Shown here: piece by piece, positions 15,278 to 24,204 of the stretch | How positions within the stretch are numbered: position 1 is the first letter of the stretch | Layout: every line of letters starts with the position of its first letter | Source of the DNA: Rhizobium bangladeshense | GTDB lineage: Bacteria > Pseudomonadota > Alphaproteobacteria > Rhizobiales > Rhizobiaceae | Direction: 5' to 3' | NCBI RefSeq assembly: GCF_001662075.1 | Contig: NZ_LYPL01000010.1 | Span: forward strand, 62,001 to 126,000 | Length of the DNA stretch: 64,000 nucleotides | Program-made: the position numbers and the translations under genes | The notes under the pieces: generated by a model | The model's database searches: none | Told to the model about the DNA's origin: nothing | Seen by the model: only the letters and a program-made list of their open reading frames with translations

Positions 15278-15862
15278 CTAAGTCAAATCATGCAGCCCCG
15301 TCGTAATCGCTGGCCCAACCGAAAACTCCGAAAACCGCACCCTCAAACCGCTGCGCTCCGGCGTACAGGCTGTCGGCCCCACCTCATAGCAATCGGCAGC
15401 CGGGAAGGGCGCTAACCGCAGCAGCGGCCAGTGGCGTCCATCGCGGGAGGCCTGGATGCGCATCGCTCCGTTCGCTACGGTGACGCGGATGTGGAAGTCG
15501 TCGAGTTGCCTGAAGGGCTGTGACACCGACCAGTCGGATTGGCCGTCGGTGACGACGGTGCTGAGGAAGGCTTCGCCGTCGGTGAATTCGACGCCGGTCT
15601 TGACCCAGCGTTTTTCGTCGAGGCGCACCATTAGGCCGGCCTGGTCGTAGAGGGTGCGGAACTCGCCCTGTACGCGGATCTGCGCGGTGAAGCTGTCGGC
15701 GGTGGGGAAGGCGAGGAAGTGGCCGCTGTCGCGGGTGAAGCCGTAATAGGTTTCCCGCCAGAAATCGGTCTTCTCGCCTGTTGTCAGCGTCAGGCCGGTT
15801 TCGTCGGCGTGCCAGCTTTCCGGTTCGTTCAGCCATTTTCCGTCGTTGAAATCGATGCTCAT
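15278..15862 (-). CDS. DUF1349 family protein
   Basis: The product is 194 residues, cytoplasmic, from ATG 15862; longer in-frame extensions upstream look non-coding. The pattern of short strands with conserved Trp/Asp blocks (TDFWRETYYGF, DQAGLMVRLDEKRWVKTGVE) is that of DUF1349, a concanavalin-like beta-sandwich family of small sugar-binding or hydrolase-related proteins. It is divergent from the peptide ABC importer at 16085 across 222 bases, so it may share its regulatory region. Biochemical function unknown. Confidence 0.8.
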   Translation of the reverse strand: MSIDFNDGKWLNEPESWHADETGLTLTTGEKTDFWRETYYGFTRDSGHFLAFPTADSFTAQIRVQGEFRTLYDQAGLMVRLDEKRWVKTGVEFTDGEAFLSTVVTDGQSDWSVSQPFRQLDDFHIRVTVANGAMRIQASRDGRHWPLLRLAPFPAADCYEVGPTACTPERSGLRVRFSEFSVGPAITTGLHDLT

Positions 15863-16005
15863 TCTATTCTCGCTTTCTTGAAGCCGTGGCGCTGCCGATT
15901 CTTCGCATAATGCGCGAGCTTCGCGCAGGCGGCCAGCCGCACATGCGGTTCGCGCGCTGTTTGCCGTTGCGACCCTCGTCTCACGACATAATCCACGGCT
16001 TCCGC

Positions 16006-16033
16006 TTGACACGATCACTTCATCTCTTATTCT
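16006..16033 (+). promoter_or_regulatory. Candidate sigma-70 promoter of the peptide ABC operon
   Basis: TTGACA at 16006-16011 and TATTCT at 16028-16033 are separated by 16 bases, a good match to housekeeping promoters. It lies about 50 bases before ATG 16085. Expression from it is inferred. Confidence 0.5.
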
Positions 16034-16035
16034 GT

Positions 16036-16059
16036 TGTAAAAAGATGAATTACATAATT
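16036..16059 (+). promoter_or_regulatory. Candidate operator in the peptide ABC leader
   Basis: TGTAA (16036-16040) and TTACA (16050-16054) form an inverted repeat just downstream of the -10 box, overlapping a second one, AATTA-CA-TAATT (16048-16059). TGTAA...TTACA resembles sites of some RpiR-family regulators. Binding is inferred. Confidence 0.35.
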
Positions 16060-16084
16060 GTGGAACTTAACCGGGAGCCCTCAT

Positions 16085-17611
16085 ATGAAAACGCTTGTCG
16101 CATTCCTGCTCGGCACTGCGCTTATCGCCCTGCCTTCGACCCTGTTTGCCCAGGAAAAGGGCGGCGTCATCAATGTCGCGACGATCGGTGAGCCGCCGAC
16201 GCTCGATCCGATGTCGTCGACGGCCGATCTCGTCGGCATCGTCACGCAGCATATTTTCGAGACGCTCTATACTTTCGACAAGAGCTGGAACGTCACGCCG
16301 CTCCTCGCCGAGAGCCTGCCCGAGATCAGCGCCGACGGCAAAACCTATGCGATCAAGCTCAGGACCGGCATCAAGTTCCACGACAATACAGACATGACGT
16401 CCGAGGATGTCGTCGCCTCGCTTAACCGCTGGATGAAGATCGCCTCGCGCGGCAAGCAGGTGGCGGGCTTCATCGACAAGATCGCCGCCACCGATCCCTC
16501 GACCGTCACCATCATGCTGAAGCAGCCCTATGCGCCGCTGACCTCGCTGCTCGCCTTCAACAATTCGGCGGCGATCATCATCCCTTCTGAAAAGCAGGAC
16601 GAGCCGATGAAGGAGTTCATCGGCACCGGCCCCTATATGCTGAAGGAGCGCAAGGCCGACCAGTATATCCAGCTCGTCCGCTTCGAGGGCTACAAGTCGC
16701 GCGAAGGCGACAGCAATGGTTATGGCGGCGCCCGCCACCAATATCTCGATGAAATCCGCTTCGTGCCGGTGCCGGATCCGAACACCCGCGTCGAGGCCGC
16801 CGTATCCGGCCAGTATGATTATGTCGATTCGATCCCGGTCGAATCCTACGACAAGCTGAAGGCCTCCACCGCCTCGCAGCCGGTCATGCTGAAGCCCTTC
16901 GGCTACCCGGTCTTCGTCTTCAACACCAAGGAAGGTGCTGCTGCGAATATCGAGGTTCGCAAGGCGATCCGTCAGGCGCTCAGCATGGAAGACATGCTGG
17001 CCGCAGCCTTCGGCGGCACGGATTTTTACGCGCTCGACGGCTCGATCTATCCCAAGACCTTTGCCTGGTCGACGGATGCCGGCGTCGAAGGCGCCTATAA
17101 CGTCGCCGATCCGGAAGGGGCGGCGGCTGCCGCCAAGAAGGCCGGCTACAATGGCGAGCCGATCCGCATCCTGACCAGCCGCCAGTACGAGTTCCATTAC
17201 AAGATGGCGCAGGTCGCCGCCGAATATCTGAAGCTTGCCGGCTTCACCGTCGATATGCAGGTGGTGGACTGGGCGACGCTGACGCAGCGCCGCACCGATC
17301 CGAAGCTCTGGGATATCTACATCACCCACAGCCCCTTCCTGCCGGAGCCGGCCCTCATCGGTTCGCTCTCGACCAGCTCTCCCGGCTGGTGGGATACGCC
17401 GGCCCGCAAGGCCGCGGTCGACGCCTTCACCTCGGAAGTCGATCCGAAGAAGCGCGTGGCGCTCTGGGCCGATGTCCAGAAGGCCGTCTATACAGACGCG
17501 CCATTCATGAAGATCGGCGATTTCAACGCCGTCTCGGCAAAGTCGGTCAAGCTCGAAGGTGTCGATCCGGCTCCGTGGCCGTATTTCTGGAACGCCTCGA
17601 TCAACAAGTAA
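16085..17611 (+). CDS. Peptide/nickel-type ABC transporter substrate-binding protein
   Basis: The product is 508 residues with a Sec signal peptide cleaved near LFAQ/EKGG. It is of the SBP_bac_5 family (periplasmic cluster C), with the usual ADGKTYAIKLRTGIKFHD block (about residue 80) and a C-terminal lobe ending PYFWNASINK. It captures an oligopeptide or related amine-containing solute in the periplasm and passes it to the permeases encoded next. ATG 16085 has GGGAG at 16074-16078. A weaker upstream start would spoil the signal peptide. The true substrate is unknown; neighbouring RidA and PLP-enzyme genes point to amino compounds. Confidence 0.92.
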   Translation: MKTLVAFLLGTALIALPSTLFAQEKGGVINVATIGEPPTLDPMSSTADLVGIVTQHIFETLYTFDKSWNVTPLLAESLPEISADGKTYAIKLRTGIKFHDNTDMTSEDVVASLNRWMKIASRGKQVAGFIDKIAATDPSTVTIMLKQPYAPLTSLLAFNNSAAIIIPSEKQDEPMKEFIGTGPYMLKERKADQYIQLVRFEGYKSREGDSNGYGGARHQYLDEIRFVPVPDPNTRVEAAVSGQYDYVDSIPVESYDKLKASTASQPVMLKPFGYPVFVFNTKEGAAANIEVRKAIRQALSMEDMLAAAFGGTDFYALDGSIYPKTFAWSTDAGVEGAYNVADPEGAAAAAKKAGYNGEPIRILTSRQYEFHYKMAQVAAEYLKLAGFTVDMQVVDWATLTQRRTDPKLWDIYITHSPFLPEPALIGSLSTSSPGWWDTPARKAAVDAFTSEVDPKKRVALWADVQKAVYTDAPFMKIGDFNAVSAKSVKLEGVDPAPWPYFWNASINK

Positions 17612-17691
17612 GCATCGCCGCCGGCACCGAGCCTTCGTGGCCGGTGCCGGTCTTTTCTGCCGCATCTGCAAGGGCTTGAAGGCCAGCATTC

Positions 17692-18633
17692 ATGATCCGC
17701 TACATCCTCCAGCGCCTGTTCGGCATGATCATCGTGATGTTTCTGGTCGTCACGATCGTCTTCGTCATCGTGCGTGTGACGCCGGGTGATCCGGCCGCCG
17801 TCATGCTCGGGCCGGATGCGACGCCGCAGGATATTGCCGATCTGAGAGCCCGGCTCGGGCTCGATCAGTCGCTCGGCCTGCAGTATGTCTATTATATCGG
17901 CCAGTTGCTGAAGGGCGATCTCGGTCAGTCGATCTTCCTCAACATGCCGGTGACCTCGGCTCTGCTCGACCGCGCCGAACCGACCTTCTTCCTGACGCTG
18001 TTTTCGCTCGTCATCGCCAGCATCATCGCCCTGCCGATCGGCATTTACGCCGCCTATCGGCGCGGCTCCTTCGTCGACCAGACGGCGACGACGCTCGCCA
18101 TGTTCGCCGCCAGCATTCCGAGCTTCTGGCTCGGCCTCATCCTGATGCAGTTTTTCGCCGTCCGGCTCAACCTTTTCCCGGTCTCGGGTTATGGGGGGCC
18201 GGGCTCGAGCTTCCTCGACCGGATGCATCATCTGACGCTGCCGGCCTTTGCGCTCGGCATCGTCTCCTCGGCGCTGATCCTGCGTTTCACCCGCGCCTCG
18301 ATGCTCGATGTGCTCGGCGACGATTATATCCGTACGGCCCGCGCCAAGGGGCTGATCGAGCGCAAGGTCATCCTCAAGCACGCGCTGAAGAATGCACTGA
18401 TCCCGATCCTGACGGTGCTCGGCCTGACGGCGGCGGTGCTGATTTCAGGCGCCGTCGTTACCGAGACCGTCTTCGGCCTGCCGGGCGTCGGCAATCTCGT
18501 CGTCTCGGCGGTGCTGCGCCGCGACTATCCCGTCATCCAGGGGGCGCTGCTTGTCATCGCCGCCCTCTATGTGCTGATCAATTTTGCCATCGACATGCTC
18601 TATCTGCTGGTCGATCCGAGGGTGCGCTACTGA
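17692..18633 (+). CDS. DppB-type ABC permease
   Basis: The 313-residue inner-membrane permease has six predicted transmembrane segments. The N-terminal block MIRYILQRLFGMIIVMFLVV is typical of DppB/OppB proteins, and the EAA-like loop contains IRTARAKGLIERKVILKHAL. It ends at a TGATG junction where the next permease starts. It pairs with the DppC-type protein to form the import channel. Confidence 0.92.
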   Translation: MIRYILQRLFGMIIVMFLVVTIVFVIVRVTPGDPAAVMLGPDATPQDIADLRARLGLDQSLGLQYVYYIGQLLKGDLGQSIFLNMPVTSALLDRAEPTFFLTLFSLVIASIIALPIGIYAAYRRGSFVDQTATTLAMFAASIPSFWLGLILMQFFAVRLNLFPVSGYGGPGSSFLDRMHHLTLPAFALGIVSSALILRFTRASMLDVLGDDYIRTARAKGLIERKVILKHALKNALIPILTVLGLTAAVLISGAVVTETVFGLPGVGNLVVSAVLRRDYPVIQGALLVIAALYVLINFAIDMLYLLVDPRVRY

Positions 18634-19502
18634 TGGCCGATATCGCAATCAAGCCCGCCGAGAGCGAAGGCAGCAAATTCGTCCGCCGCCTGCTGAAGCG
18701 CAAGACGGTGGCCTTCGGCCTGCTGATCCTGACGATCTTCGTGCTGCTGGCGGTCTTCGCGCCCTTTGTCGCGCCCTATTCGCCGTCCAAGCTTTCCATC
18801 GTCAACCGGCTGAAGCCGCCAGGCGGTACTTTCTTCTTCGGCACCGACGAGTTCGGCCGCGACGTTTTCTCGCGGACGATCTTTGCCGGCCGTCTGTCGC
18901 TGCTCGTCGGTGCGGCGGTCGTCAGCCTGTCGGCAGTGATCGGCGTGACGCTCGGCCTGCTTGCGGGCTTTTTCCAGAAGCTCGACACGCCGATCGCCCG
19001 GCTGATCGATGCGATGATGGCTTTCCCGGATATTCTGCTGGCCATCGCCCTCGTCGCCGCCCTCGGCCCATCATTGACGACGGTCATCATCGCGCTGTCG
19101 ATCGTCTATTCCCCGCGGCTTGCCCGCATCGTCCGCGCCTCGACGCTCGTCATTCGCGAGCTTCCCTATGTCGAGGCGGCGAAGGCGCTCGGCATTTCCA
19201 CCTTCCACATCATGACCCGGCATGTGCTGCGTAACCTGTTGTCGCCGATCCTGGTGCAGGCCACCTTCCTTTTCGCCAGCGCGATGCTCGCCGAAGCCGG
19301 CCTCTCCTTCCTCGGCCTCGGCGTCAGCCCGGAAATCCCAACCTGGGGAACGATGATCGCTGCCGGCCGGCAATATATCGGCCAGGCCGACTGGATGACG
19401 CTGTTTCCCGGTGTCGCCATCATCCTCTCGGTGCTGTCGCTGCAGATGGTCGGCGACGGCCTGAGGGACATGCTCGATCCAAGACTTCGCAAGGACCTTT
19501 AA
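18633..19502 (+). CDS. DppC-type ABC permease
   Basis: The product is 289 residues with six predicted transmembrane segments and a short cytoplasmic N-terminus, as in DppC. FFFGTDEFGRDVFSR near residue 68 and the loop EAAKALGISTFHIMTRHVL are family hallmarks. Its ATG overlaps the previous stop by one base, indicating translational coupling. Confidence 0.92.
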   Translation: MADIAIKPAESEGSKFVRRLLKRKTVAFGLLILTIFVLLAVFAPFVAPYSPSKLSIVNRLKPPGGTFFFGTDEFGRDVFSRTIFAGRLSLLVGAAVVSLSAVIGVTLGLLAGFFQKLDTPIARLIDAMMAFPDILLAIALVAALGPSLTTVIIALSIVYSPRLARIVRASTLVIRELPYVEAAKALGISTFHIMTRHVLRNLLSPILVQATFLFASAMLAEAGLSFLGLGVSPEIPTWGTMIAAGRQYIGQADWMTLFPGVAIILSVLSLQMVGDGLRDMLDPRLRKDL

Positions 19503-19520
19503 TCCGCCGACCTAAATCGG

Positions 19521-19571
19521 CCAATCCAAAACCAAATTCGCCAATCCAAAATTCGCCAATCCAAAATTCGC
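19521..19571 (+). repeat. Short tandem direct repeat in ABC operon spacer
   Basis: Between the second permease and the RidA gene, a unit of about 15 bases (ATTCGCCAATCCAAA) occurs almost three times in tandem, preceded by a diverged copy. Such slippage repeats lie in untranslated spacers. No function is evident. Confidence 0.7.
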
Positions 19572-19586
19572 ATGACAGGAGTTTGC

Positions 19587-20084
19587 GTGAATCAATTTCC
19601 CAACGCCGCCGGCAAGGTCGAGAACTCGCCTTACCAACGGTTAGCCGCCCTCGGCATAAAGCTGCCGCCGCCGCCGCCGCCGATCGCCAATTTCGTGACG
19701 CATGTGGTGGAGGGCAATATGCTCTACCTCTCCGGTCAGGGGCCGCGCGAGGCCGACGGCTTCCTGCATGCGGGCAAGGTCGGCGGCGGCGTCGGTGTCG
19801 AGGAGGCCTACCGGCATGCGCGGCTGACGGGCATCAACCTGCTTGCGGTCATGCAGGAGGCGCTTGGCGATCTCTCCCGCGTCAAGCGGGTGGTCAAGCT
19901 GCTCGGCATGGTCAATGCCGTGCCTGAGTTCGAAGATCATCCGAGTGTCATCAATGGCTGCTCGGATCTGCTGATCGCCGTCTTCGGCGCGGCCGGCGAA
20001 CATGCCCGCTCGGCCGTCGGCTTCGGCTCGCTGCCCGGCAACATCACCGTCGAGATCGAGGCCATCGTCGCCTTGCATGGCTGA
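19587..20084 (+). CDS. RidA/YjgF family protein
   Basis: The product is 165 residues. GTG 19587 has AGGAG five bases upstream and is preferred over ATG 19572. The chorismate-mutase-like RidA fold begins after a Pro run (KLPPPPPPIANFV, encoded by a GCC-type simple repeat). Characteristic segments are LYLSGQGPRE and VKRVVKLLGMVNAVPEF. RidA proteins deaminate reactive enamine/imine intermediates made by PLP enzymes. Its position directly before a PLP-enzyme gene fits that role. This is the longer subclass with HARSAVGFGSLP near the C-terminus. Confidence 0.88.
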   Translation: MNQFPNAAGKVENSPYQRLAALGIKLPPPPPPIANFVTHVVEGNMLYLSGQGPREADGFLHAGKVGGGVGVEEAYRHARLTGINLLAVMQEALGDLSRVKRVVKLLGMVNAVPEFEDHPSVINGCSDLLIAVFGAAGEHARSAVGFGSLPGNITVEIEAIVALHG

Positions 20085-20153
20085 CGGGAATTTCCATACT
20101 TGGAGCGGCGTCACCCATGCCCCGCTCCCCGAGCCAGAATTCTGGAGAACTTC

Positions 20154-21350
20154 ATGTCCACTGATATGAGACCATCGATCGGCCTCCGCCCCGTCATCAA
20201 CGTCTCGGGTACGATGACGAGCCTCGGCGCCTCGATCGTCGTTCCGGAGGCGATCGCCGCAATGACAGCGATCCTGCCGCACTTCGTCGAGATCAACGAC
20301 CTGCAGCGCAGGGCGAGCAGCGTCATCGCCCGCCTCACCGGCGGCGAGGCCGGCTTCGTCACCGCCTCCTGCTCGGCCGGCATTTCGCTTGCCGTCGCCG
20401 GCGCGATCACCGGCGACAATCTGCTGGCGATCGAGAAGCTGCCGGATGCGGTGCCCGAGAAGAACGAGGTGCTGGTGCAGATGGGCCATGTGGTGAGCTA
20501 CGGCGCCCCTGTCGATCAGGCGATCCGGCTTGCCGGCGGCAAGGTCGTGCTGGTGGGGCAGGCGACCTCGACGCATCGCTTCCACATGGAGAAGGCGATC
20601 ACCGACAAGACCGCCGCGGCCGTCTATGTTGTCTCCCATCATGTCGTCGATTACGGCCTGCTGAACCTCAAGGAATTCGTCGAGATCGCCCATGCCAGGG
20701 GCGTGCCTGTTATCGTCGATGCGGCCTCGGAATATGATCTGAGGATTTTCCTGGAGCAGGGGGCCGATATCGCGCTCTACTCCGGCCACAAGTTCCTCGG
20801 CGGCCCGACCTCGGGCATCGTCGCCGGTCGCAAGGAGCTGGTGCGCCATGCCTTCCTGCAGAATATGGGCATCGGCCGCGGCATGAAGGTCGGCAAGGAA
20901 AGCATCTTCGGCGTCATGGCGGCTCTCGAAGCCTGGGAACGCCGCGACCATGCCGGCATCCGGGAACGCGAGACCGGCTATCTCAACCTGTGGAAACGCA
21001 CGCTTGACGGTCGCCCCGGCATCACCGCGCTGATCGAACCCGACCCGACCAACAATCCGCTCGACCGGCTGCGGCTGATCGTCGATCCCGAACAGGCGCA
21101 TATCACCGCCTGGGATCTCGCCGATGCGCTGGCGAGGGGCAACCCGCCGATCATCGTGCGCGACCATGAAGTGGAGCACCGCTACTTCTATCTCGACCCG
21201 TGCAACCTGCATCCCGGCCAGGAGGTCATCGTCGCAAACCGCCTGGCCGAGGAACTCGACAAGGCGCGCGCTTCCAACGAGATCATCGCAACCCCGATCG
21301 AAAACCGCAGCAGGCATCGCTTCGACGGCTTGCTGCGCTGGCCGGATTGA
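20154..21350 (+). CDS. SelA-like PLP-dependent enzyme (D-glucosaminate-6-P ammonia-lyase type)
   Basis: The product is 398 residues of the aspartate-aminotransferase fold, SelA/DgaE branch. ATG 20154 has GGAG at 20144-20147. The likely Schiff-base lysine is Lys 213 in SGHKFLGGPTSG, and VDAASEYDLR upstream provides the Asp that binds the PLP nitrogen. Members remove ammonia from amino sugars or amino acids by beta-elimination; the substrate here is unknown. It sits inside the peptide ABC operon between RidA and the ATPase gene, so it probably acts on an imported compound. Confidence 0.85.
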   Translation: MSTDMRPSIGLRPVINVSGTMTSLGASIVVPEAIAAMTAILPHFVEINDLQRRASSVIARLTGGEAGFVTASCSAGISLAVAGAITGDNLLAIEKLPDAVPEKNEVLVQMGHVVSYGAPVDQAIRLAGGKVVLVGQATSTHRFHMEKAITDKTAAAVYVVSHHVVDYGLLNLKEFVEIAHARGVPVIVDAASEYDLRIFLEQGADIALYSGHKFLGGPTSGIVAGRKELVRHAFLQNMGIGRGMKVGKESIFGVMAALEAWERRDHAGIRERETGYLNLWKRTLDGRPGITALIEPDPTNNPLDRLRLIVDPEQAHITAWDLADALARGNPPIIVRDHEVEHRYFYLDPCNLHPGQEVIVANRLAEELDKARASNEIIATPIENRSRHRFDGLLRWPD

Positions 21351-21383
21351 TCCGCCGTTCTCATCCGCCGTAGAGGAGCCGAC

Positions 21384-23219
21384 ATGGGCAGCGTCCAAGC
21401 ACAATCGATCGAGACCGCCATCCCCGTTCTTTCCGTCGAGGGGCTGACGACGTCCTTTCTGGTCGACGGCGCCTGGAAGCCTGTGGTGCGCGACGTTTCC
21501 TTCACCGTTGCGCCCGGCGAAACCGTGGCGATCGTCGGCGAATCCGGCTCGGGCAAGAGCGTCACGTCGCTGTCGATCATGCGGCTGCTGCAGGCGGAGG
21601 TCAGCCGCATCGAGGGTCGCGTCATGCTCGGCGGGCGTGACCTCCTCGCCTTGCCCGAACAGGCCATGCGGCAGGTGCGCGGCAATGAGGTGGCGATGAT
21701 CTTCCAGGAGCCGATGACATCGCTCAATCCGCTCTTCACGATCGGAGATCAGATTTCCGAAGCGCTGCTCTGCCACTCCGATATGAGCAAGGCAGATGCC
21801 AGGGCCGAAACGATCAGGCTGCTGGAAAAGGTCCGCATCCCCTCGGCCGCCACGCGCTTCGACGAATATCCGCATCGTTTCTCCGGCGGCATGCGCCAGC
21901 GGGTGATGATCGCCATGGCGCTTGCCAGCCGGCCGAAACTCCTGATCGCCGACGAGCCGACGACGGCGCTCGACGTAACGATCCAGGGCCAGATCCTCGA
22001 TCTCATCAAGATGCTGCAGGAAGAGGAGGGGACTTCGGTTCTCTTCATCACCCATGACATGGGTGTGGTCGCCGAGATCGCTGACCGCACGGTGGTGATG
22101 TATCGCGGCGAACAGGTCGAGAGCGGCCCCACCGCCGATATTTTTCACCGCGGCAAACATCCTTACACCAGGGCGCTGCTGTCGGCCGTGCCGGTGCTCG
22201 GCTCGATGCAGGGCCGTCAGCGGCCGCTGCGGTTTCCCGTGGTCAATACGGCGACGGGCGAATCGGACATACCGGCCGAAGCCGCCGATACCGTCGCCGC
22301 GACGCCGGTGCTTGAGGTCAAGAACCTTACCAAGCGTTTCGATATCCATTCCGGCCTGTTCGGCCGGCTGACCAGCCGGGTGCATGCGGTCGAAAACGTC
22401 TCCTTCGATCTTCATGCCGGCGAAACCCTGTCGCTGGTCGGTGAATCCGGCTGCGGCAAATCGACGACGGGCCGCGCCATCATGCGTCTCATCGAGCCGC
22501 AGGCGGGCTCGGTTCTCGTCGAGGGCAGGGAGGTGCTCGGCCTCGACCGGAAGGATTTGCGCGAGATGCGCAAATCCGTGCAGATGATTTTCCAGGATCC
22601 CTTCGCCAGCCTCAATCCGCGCATGACGGTGGGGGCGGCGATTGCCGAGCCCTATCTTGAGCACAGGATGGGCAGCGCGAGAGAGGCAAAGGATGTCGTC
22701 GCCGATCTGCTGGTCAAGGTCGGTCTATCCCCGGATATGGCTTCGCGTTACCCGCATGAATTTTCCGGCGGTCAGCGCCAGCGCATCTGCATCGCCCGGG
22801 CGCTCGCTTTGCAGCCCAAGGTCATCGTCGCCGACGAAAGCGTGTCGGCGCTTGACGTGTCGATCAAGGCGCAGGTCATCAACCTGATGCTGGACCTGCA
22901 GCAGAGCCTCAATCTCGCCTTCCTGTTCATCTCGCACGACATGGCGGTGGTCGAGCGCGTCAGCCACCGCGTGGCGGTGATGTATCTCGGCGAGATCGTC
23001 GAGATCGGCCCGCGCGCCGCCGTCTTCGAAAATCCGCAACATCCCTATACGAGGAAACTCATCGCCGCCGTGCCGGTGCCCGATCCCGACCGGCGACACG
23101 AAAAACGCATGGTGGCGAATGACGAAATCAAGAGCCCGATGCGTGCCGTCGACTACCAGCCTCCGGCCACCCTCTATCGTGAAGTCGGGCCGGGCCATCT
23201 GGTGATGGCCAACCGGTAG
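21384..23219 (+). CDS. Fused peptide ABC ATPase (DppD-DppF type)
   Basis: The 611-residue protein carries two complete ABC domains. The first has Walker A GESGSGKS (about residue 52) and signature FSGGMRQRV; the second has GESGCGKS (about 352) and FSGGQRQRI. Each is followed by the oligopeptide-transporter C-terminal extension (HPYTRALLSAVP and HPYTRKLIAAVP). It powers the two permeases encoded upstream. ATG 21384 follows GAGGAG. Fusion of D and F subunits is common in rhizobia. Confidence 0.93.
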   Translation: MGSVQAQSIETAIPVLSVEGLTTSFLVDGAWKPVVRDVSFTVAPGETVAIVGESGSGKSVTSLSIMRLLQAEVSRIEGRVMLGGRDLLALPEQAMRQVRGNEVAMIFQEPMTSLNPLFTIGDQISEALLCHSDMSKADARAETIRLLEKVRIPSAATRFDEYPHRFSGGMRQRVMIAMALASRPKLLIADEPTTALDVTIQGQILDLIKMLQEEEGTSVLFITHDMGVVAEIADRTVVMYRGEQVESGPTADIFHRGKHPYTRALLSAVPVLGSMQGRQRPLRFPVVNTATGESDIPAEAADTVAATPVLEVKNLTKRFDIHSGLFGRLTSRVHAVENVSFDLHAGETLSLVGESGCGKSTTGRAIMRLIEPQAGSVLVEGREVLGLDRKDLREMRKSVQMIFQDPFASLNPRMTVGAAIAEPYLEHRMGSAREAKDVVADLLVKVGLSPDMASRYPHEFSGGQRQRICIARALALQPKVIVADESVSALDVSIKAQVINLMLDLQQSLNLAFLFISHDMAVVERVSHRVAVMYLGEIVEIGPRAAVFENPQHPYTRKLIAAVPVPDPDRRHEKRMVANDEIKSPMRAVDYQPPATLYREVGPGHLVMANR

Positions 23220-23297
23220 CGCCAGTCTTGGCAGTTGCTTAACAGGCCGGCGGCGCATAAAGCAGATGCAGAAACAAATGCTTGGAAGTCCGGACCG

Positions 23298-24119
23298 ATG
23301 AACAAGACAGATTATTTTTCGAAGCTCGGCGGTTTGCCGCCGCAGACCCAGCTGCTTTCCGGCAGGGCGGTGTTCACCACGGCTTACGCGGTCATCCCCC
23401 GCGGCGTCATGAGCGATATCGTCACCAGCCTCCTGCCGCATTGGACGGGCACGCGGGCATGGGTCCTCTCCCGTCCGCTTTCCGGCTTCTCCGAGACCTT
23501 CTCGCAATATGTGATGGAGGTTCAGCCGGGCGGCGGAAGCGACCGGCCGGAACCGGACAAGCGGGCCGAGGCAGTGCTCTTTGTCGTCGAAGGCGGCATG
23601 ACGGTGGAGCTCGAAGGTGTCAGCCATACGCTGCGCGCCGGCTCCTTCGTCTATATTCCTGCCGGTTCGGCCTGGCGCCTGAAGAACGATGGCTCGGCTG
23701 CTGTGATTTTCCACTGGATCCGCAAGGCGTTCCAGGAGGTCGAGGGGCTGGAGTCGCCGCCGGCGATCGTCACGCATGAGGACGACCATCCGATCCGGGC
23801 CATGCCCGACACCGACGGCCGCTGGGGCACAACCCGCTTCATCGACCCTGCCGATGTGCGCTATGACATGCACGTCAATATCGTCACGCTGGAACCGGGC
23901 GCGGTGATCCCCTTCATGGAAACCCATGTCATGGAGCACGGGCTCTATGTGCTGGAAGGCAAGGCGGTCTATCGCCTCAACCAGGACTGGGTCGAAGTCG
24001 AGGCCGGCGATTTCATGTGGCTGCGCGCCTTCTGCCCGCAGGCCTGCTACGCCGGCGGCCCCGGCCGCTTCCGCTACCTGCTGTACAAGGACGTCAACCG
24101 TCACATGAAGCTCTGGTAG
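23298..24119 (+). CDS. Bicupin, (S)-ureidoglycine aminohydrolase-like
   Basis: The product is 273 residues with two cupin domains. The sequence GGLPPQTQLLSGRAVFTTAY followed by VIPRGVMSDIVTS, then WVLSRPLSGFSETFSQY, is highly characteristic of ureidoglycine aminohydrolase (AllE/UGHY). That enzyme releases ammonia from ureidoglycine in allantoin breakdown and uses Mn. Metal ligands are expected in the C-terminal cupin (PFMETHVMEHGLYVLEG). ATG 23298 was chosen; the upstream extension is poor. No other allantoin-pathway gene is visible in the window, so a different ureido/amino substrate is possible. Confidence 0.8.
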   Translation: MNKTDYFSKLGGLPPQTQLLSGRAVFTTAYAVIPRGVMSDIVTSLLPHWTGTRAWVLSRPLSGFSETFSQYVMEVQPGGGSDRPEPDKRAEAVLFVVEGGMTVELEGVSHTLRAGSFVYIPAGSAWRLKNDGSAAVIFHWIRKAFQEVEGLESPPAIVTHEDDHPIRAMPDTDGRWGTTRFIDPADVRYDMHVNIVTLEPGAVIPFMETHVMEHGLYVLEGKAVYRLNQDWVEVEAGDFMWLRAFCPQACYAGGPGRFRYLLYKDVNRHMKLW

Positions 24120-24204
24120 GCCACGCGTCGGCATGCTGCCGGCGCGTCTGCGCGCACCTGTCCGGTTGCTTGACAGCTCTCTCGAATGCCCGCATCGTCC
24201 TTCG

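Noticed and set aside
19641..22664. Antisense open frame of 1007 codons opposite RidA, SelA-like and ATPase genes
   Set aside because: It runs opposite well-supported genes in high-GC DNA, where antisense frames stay open by codon bias. Its translation is Arg/His/Gly/Asp-rich with no domain.
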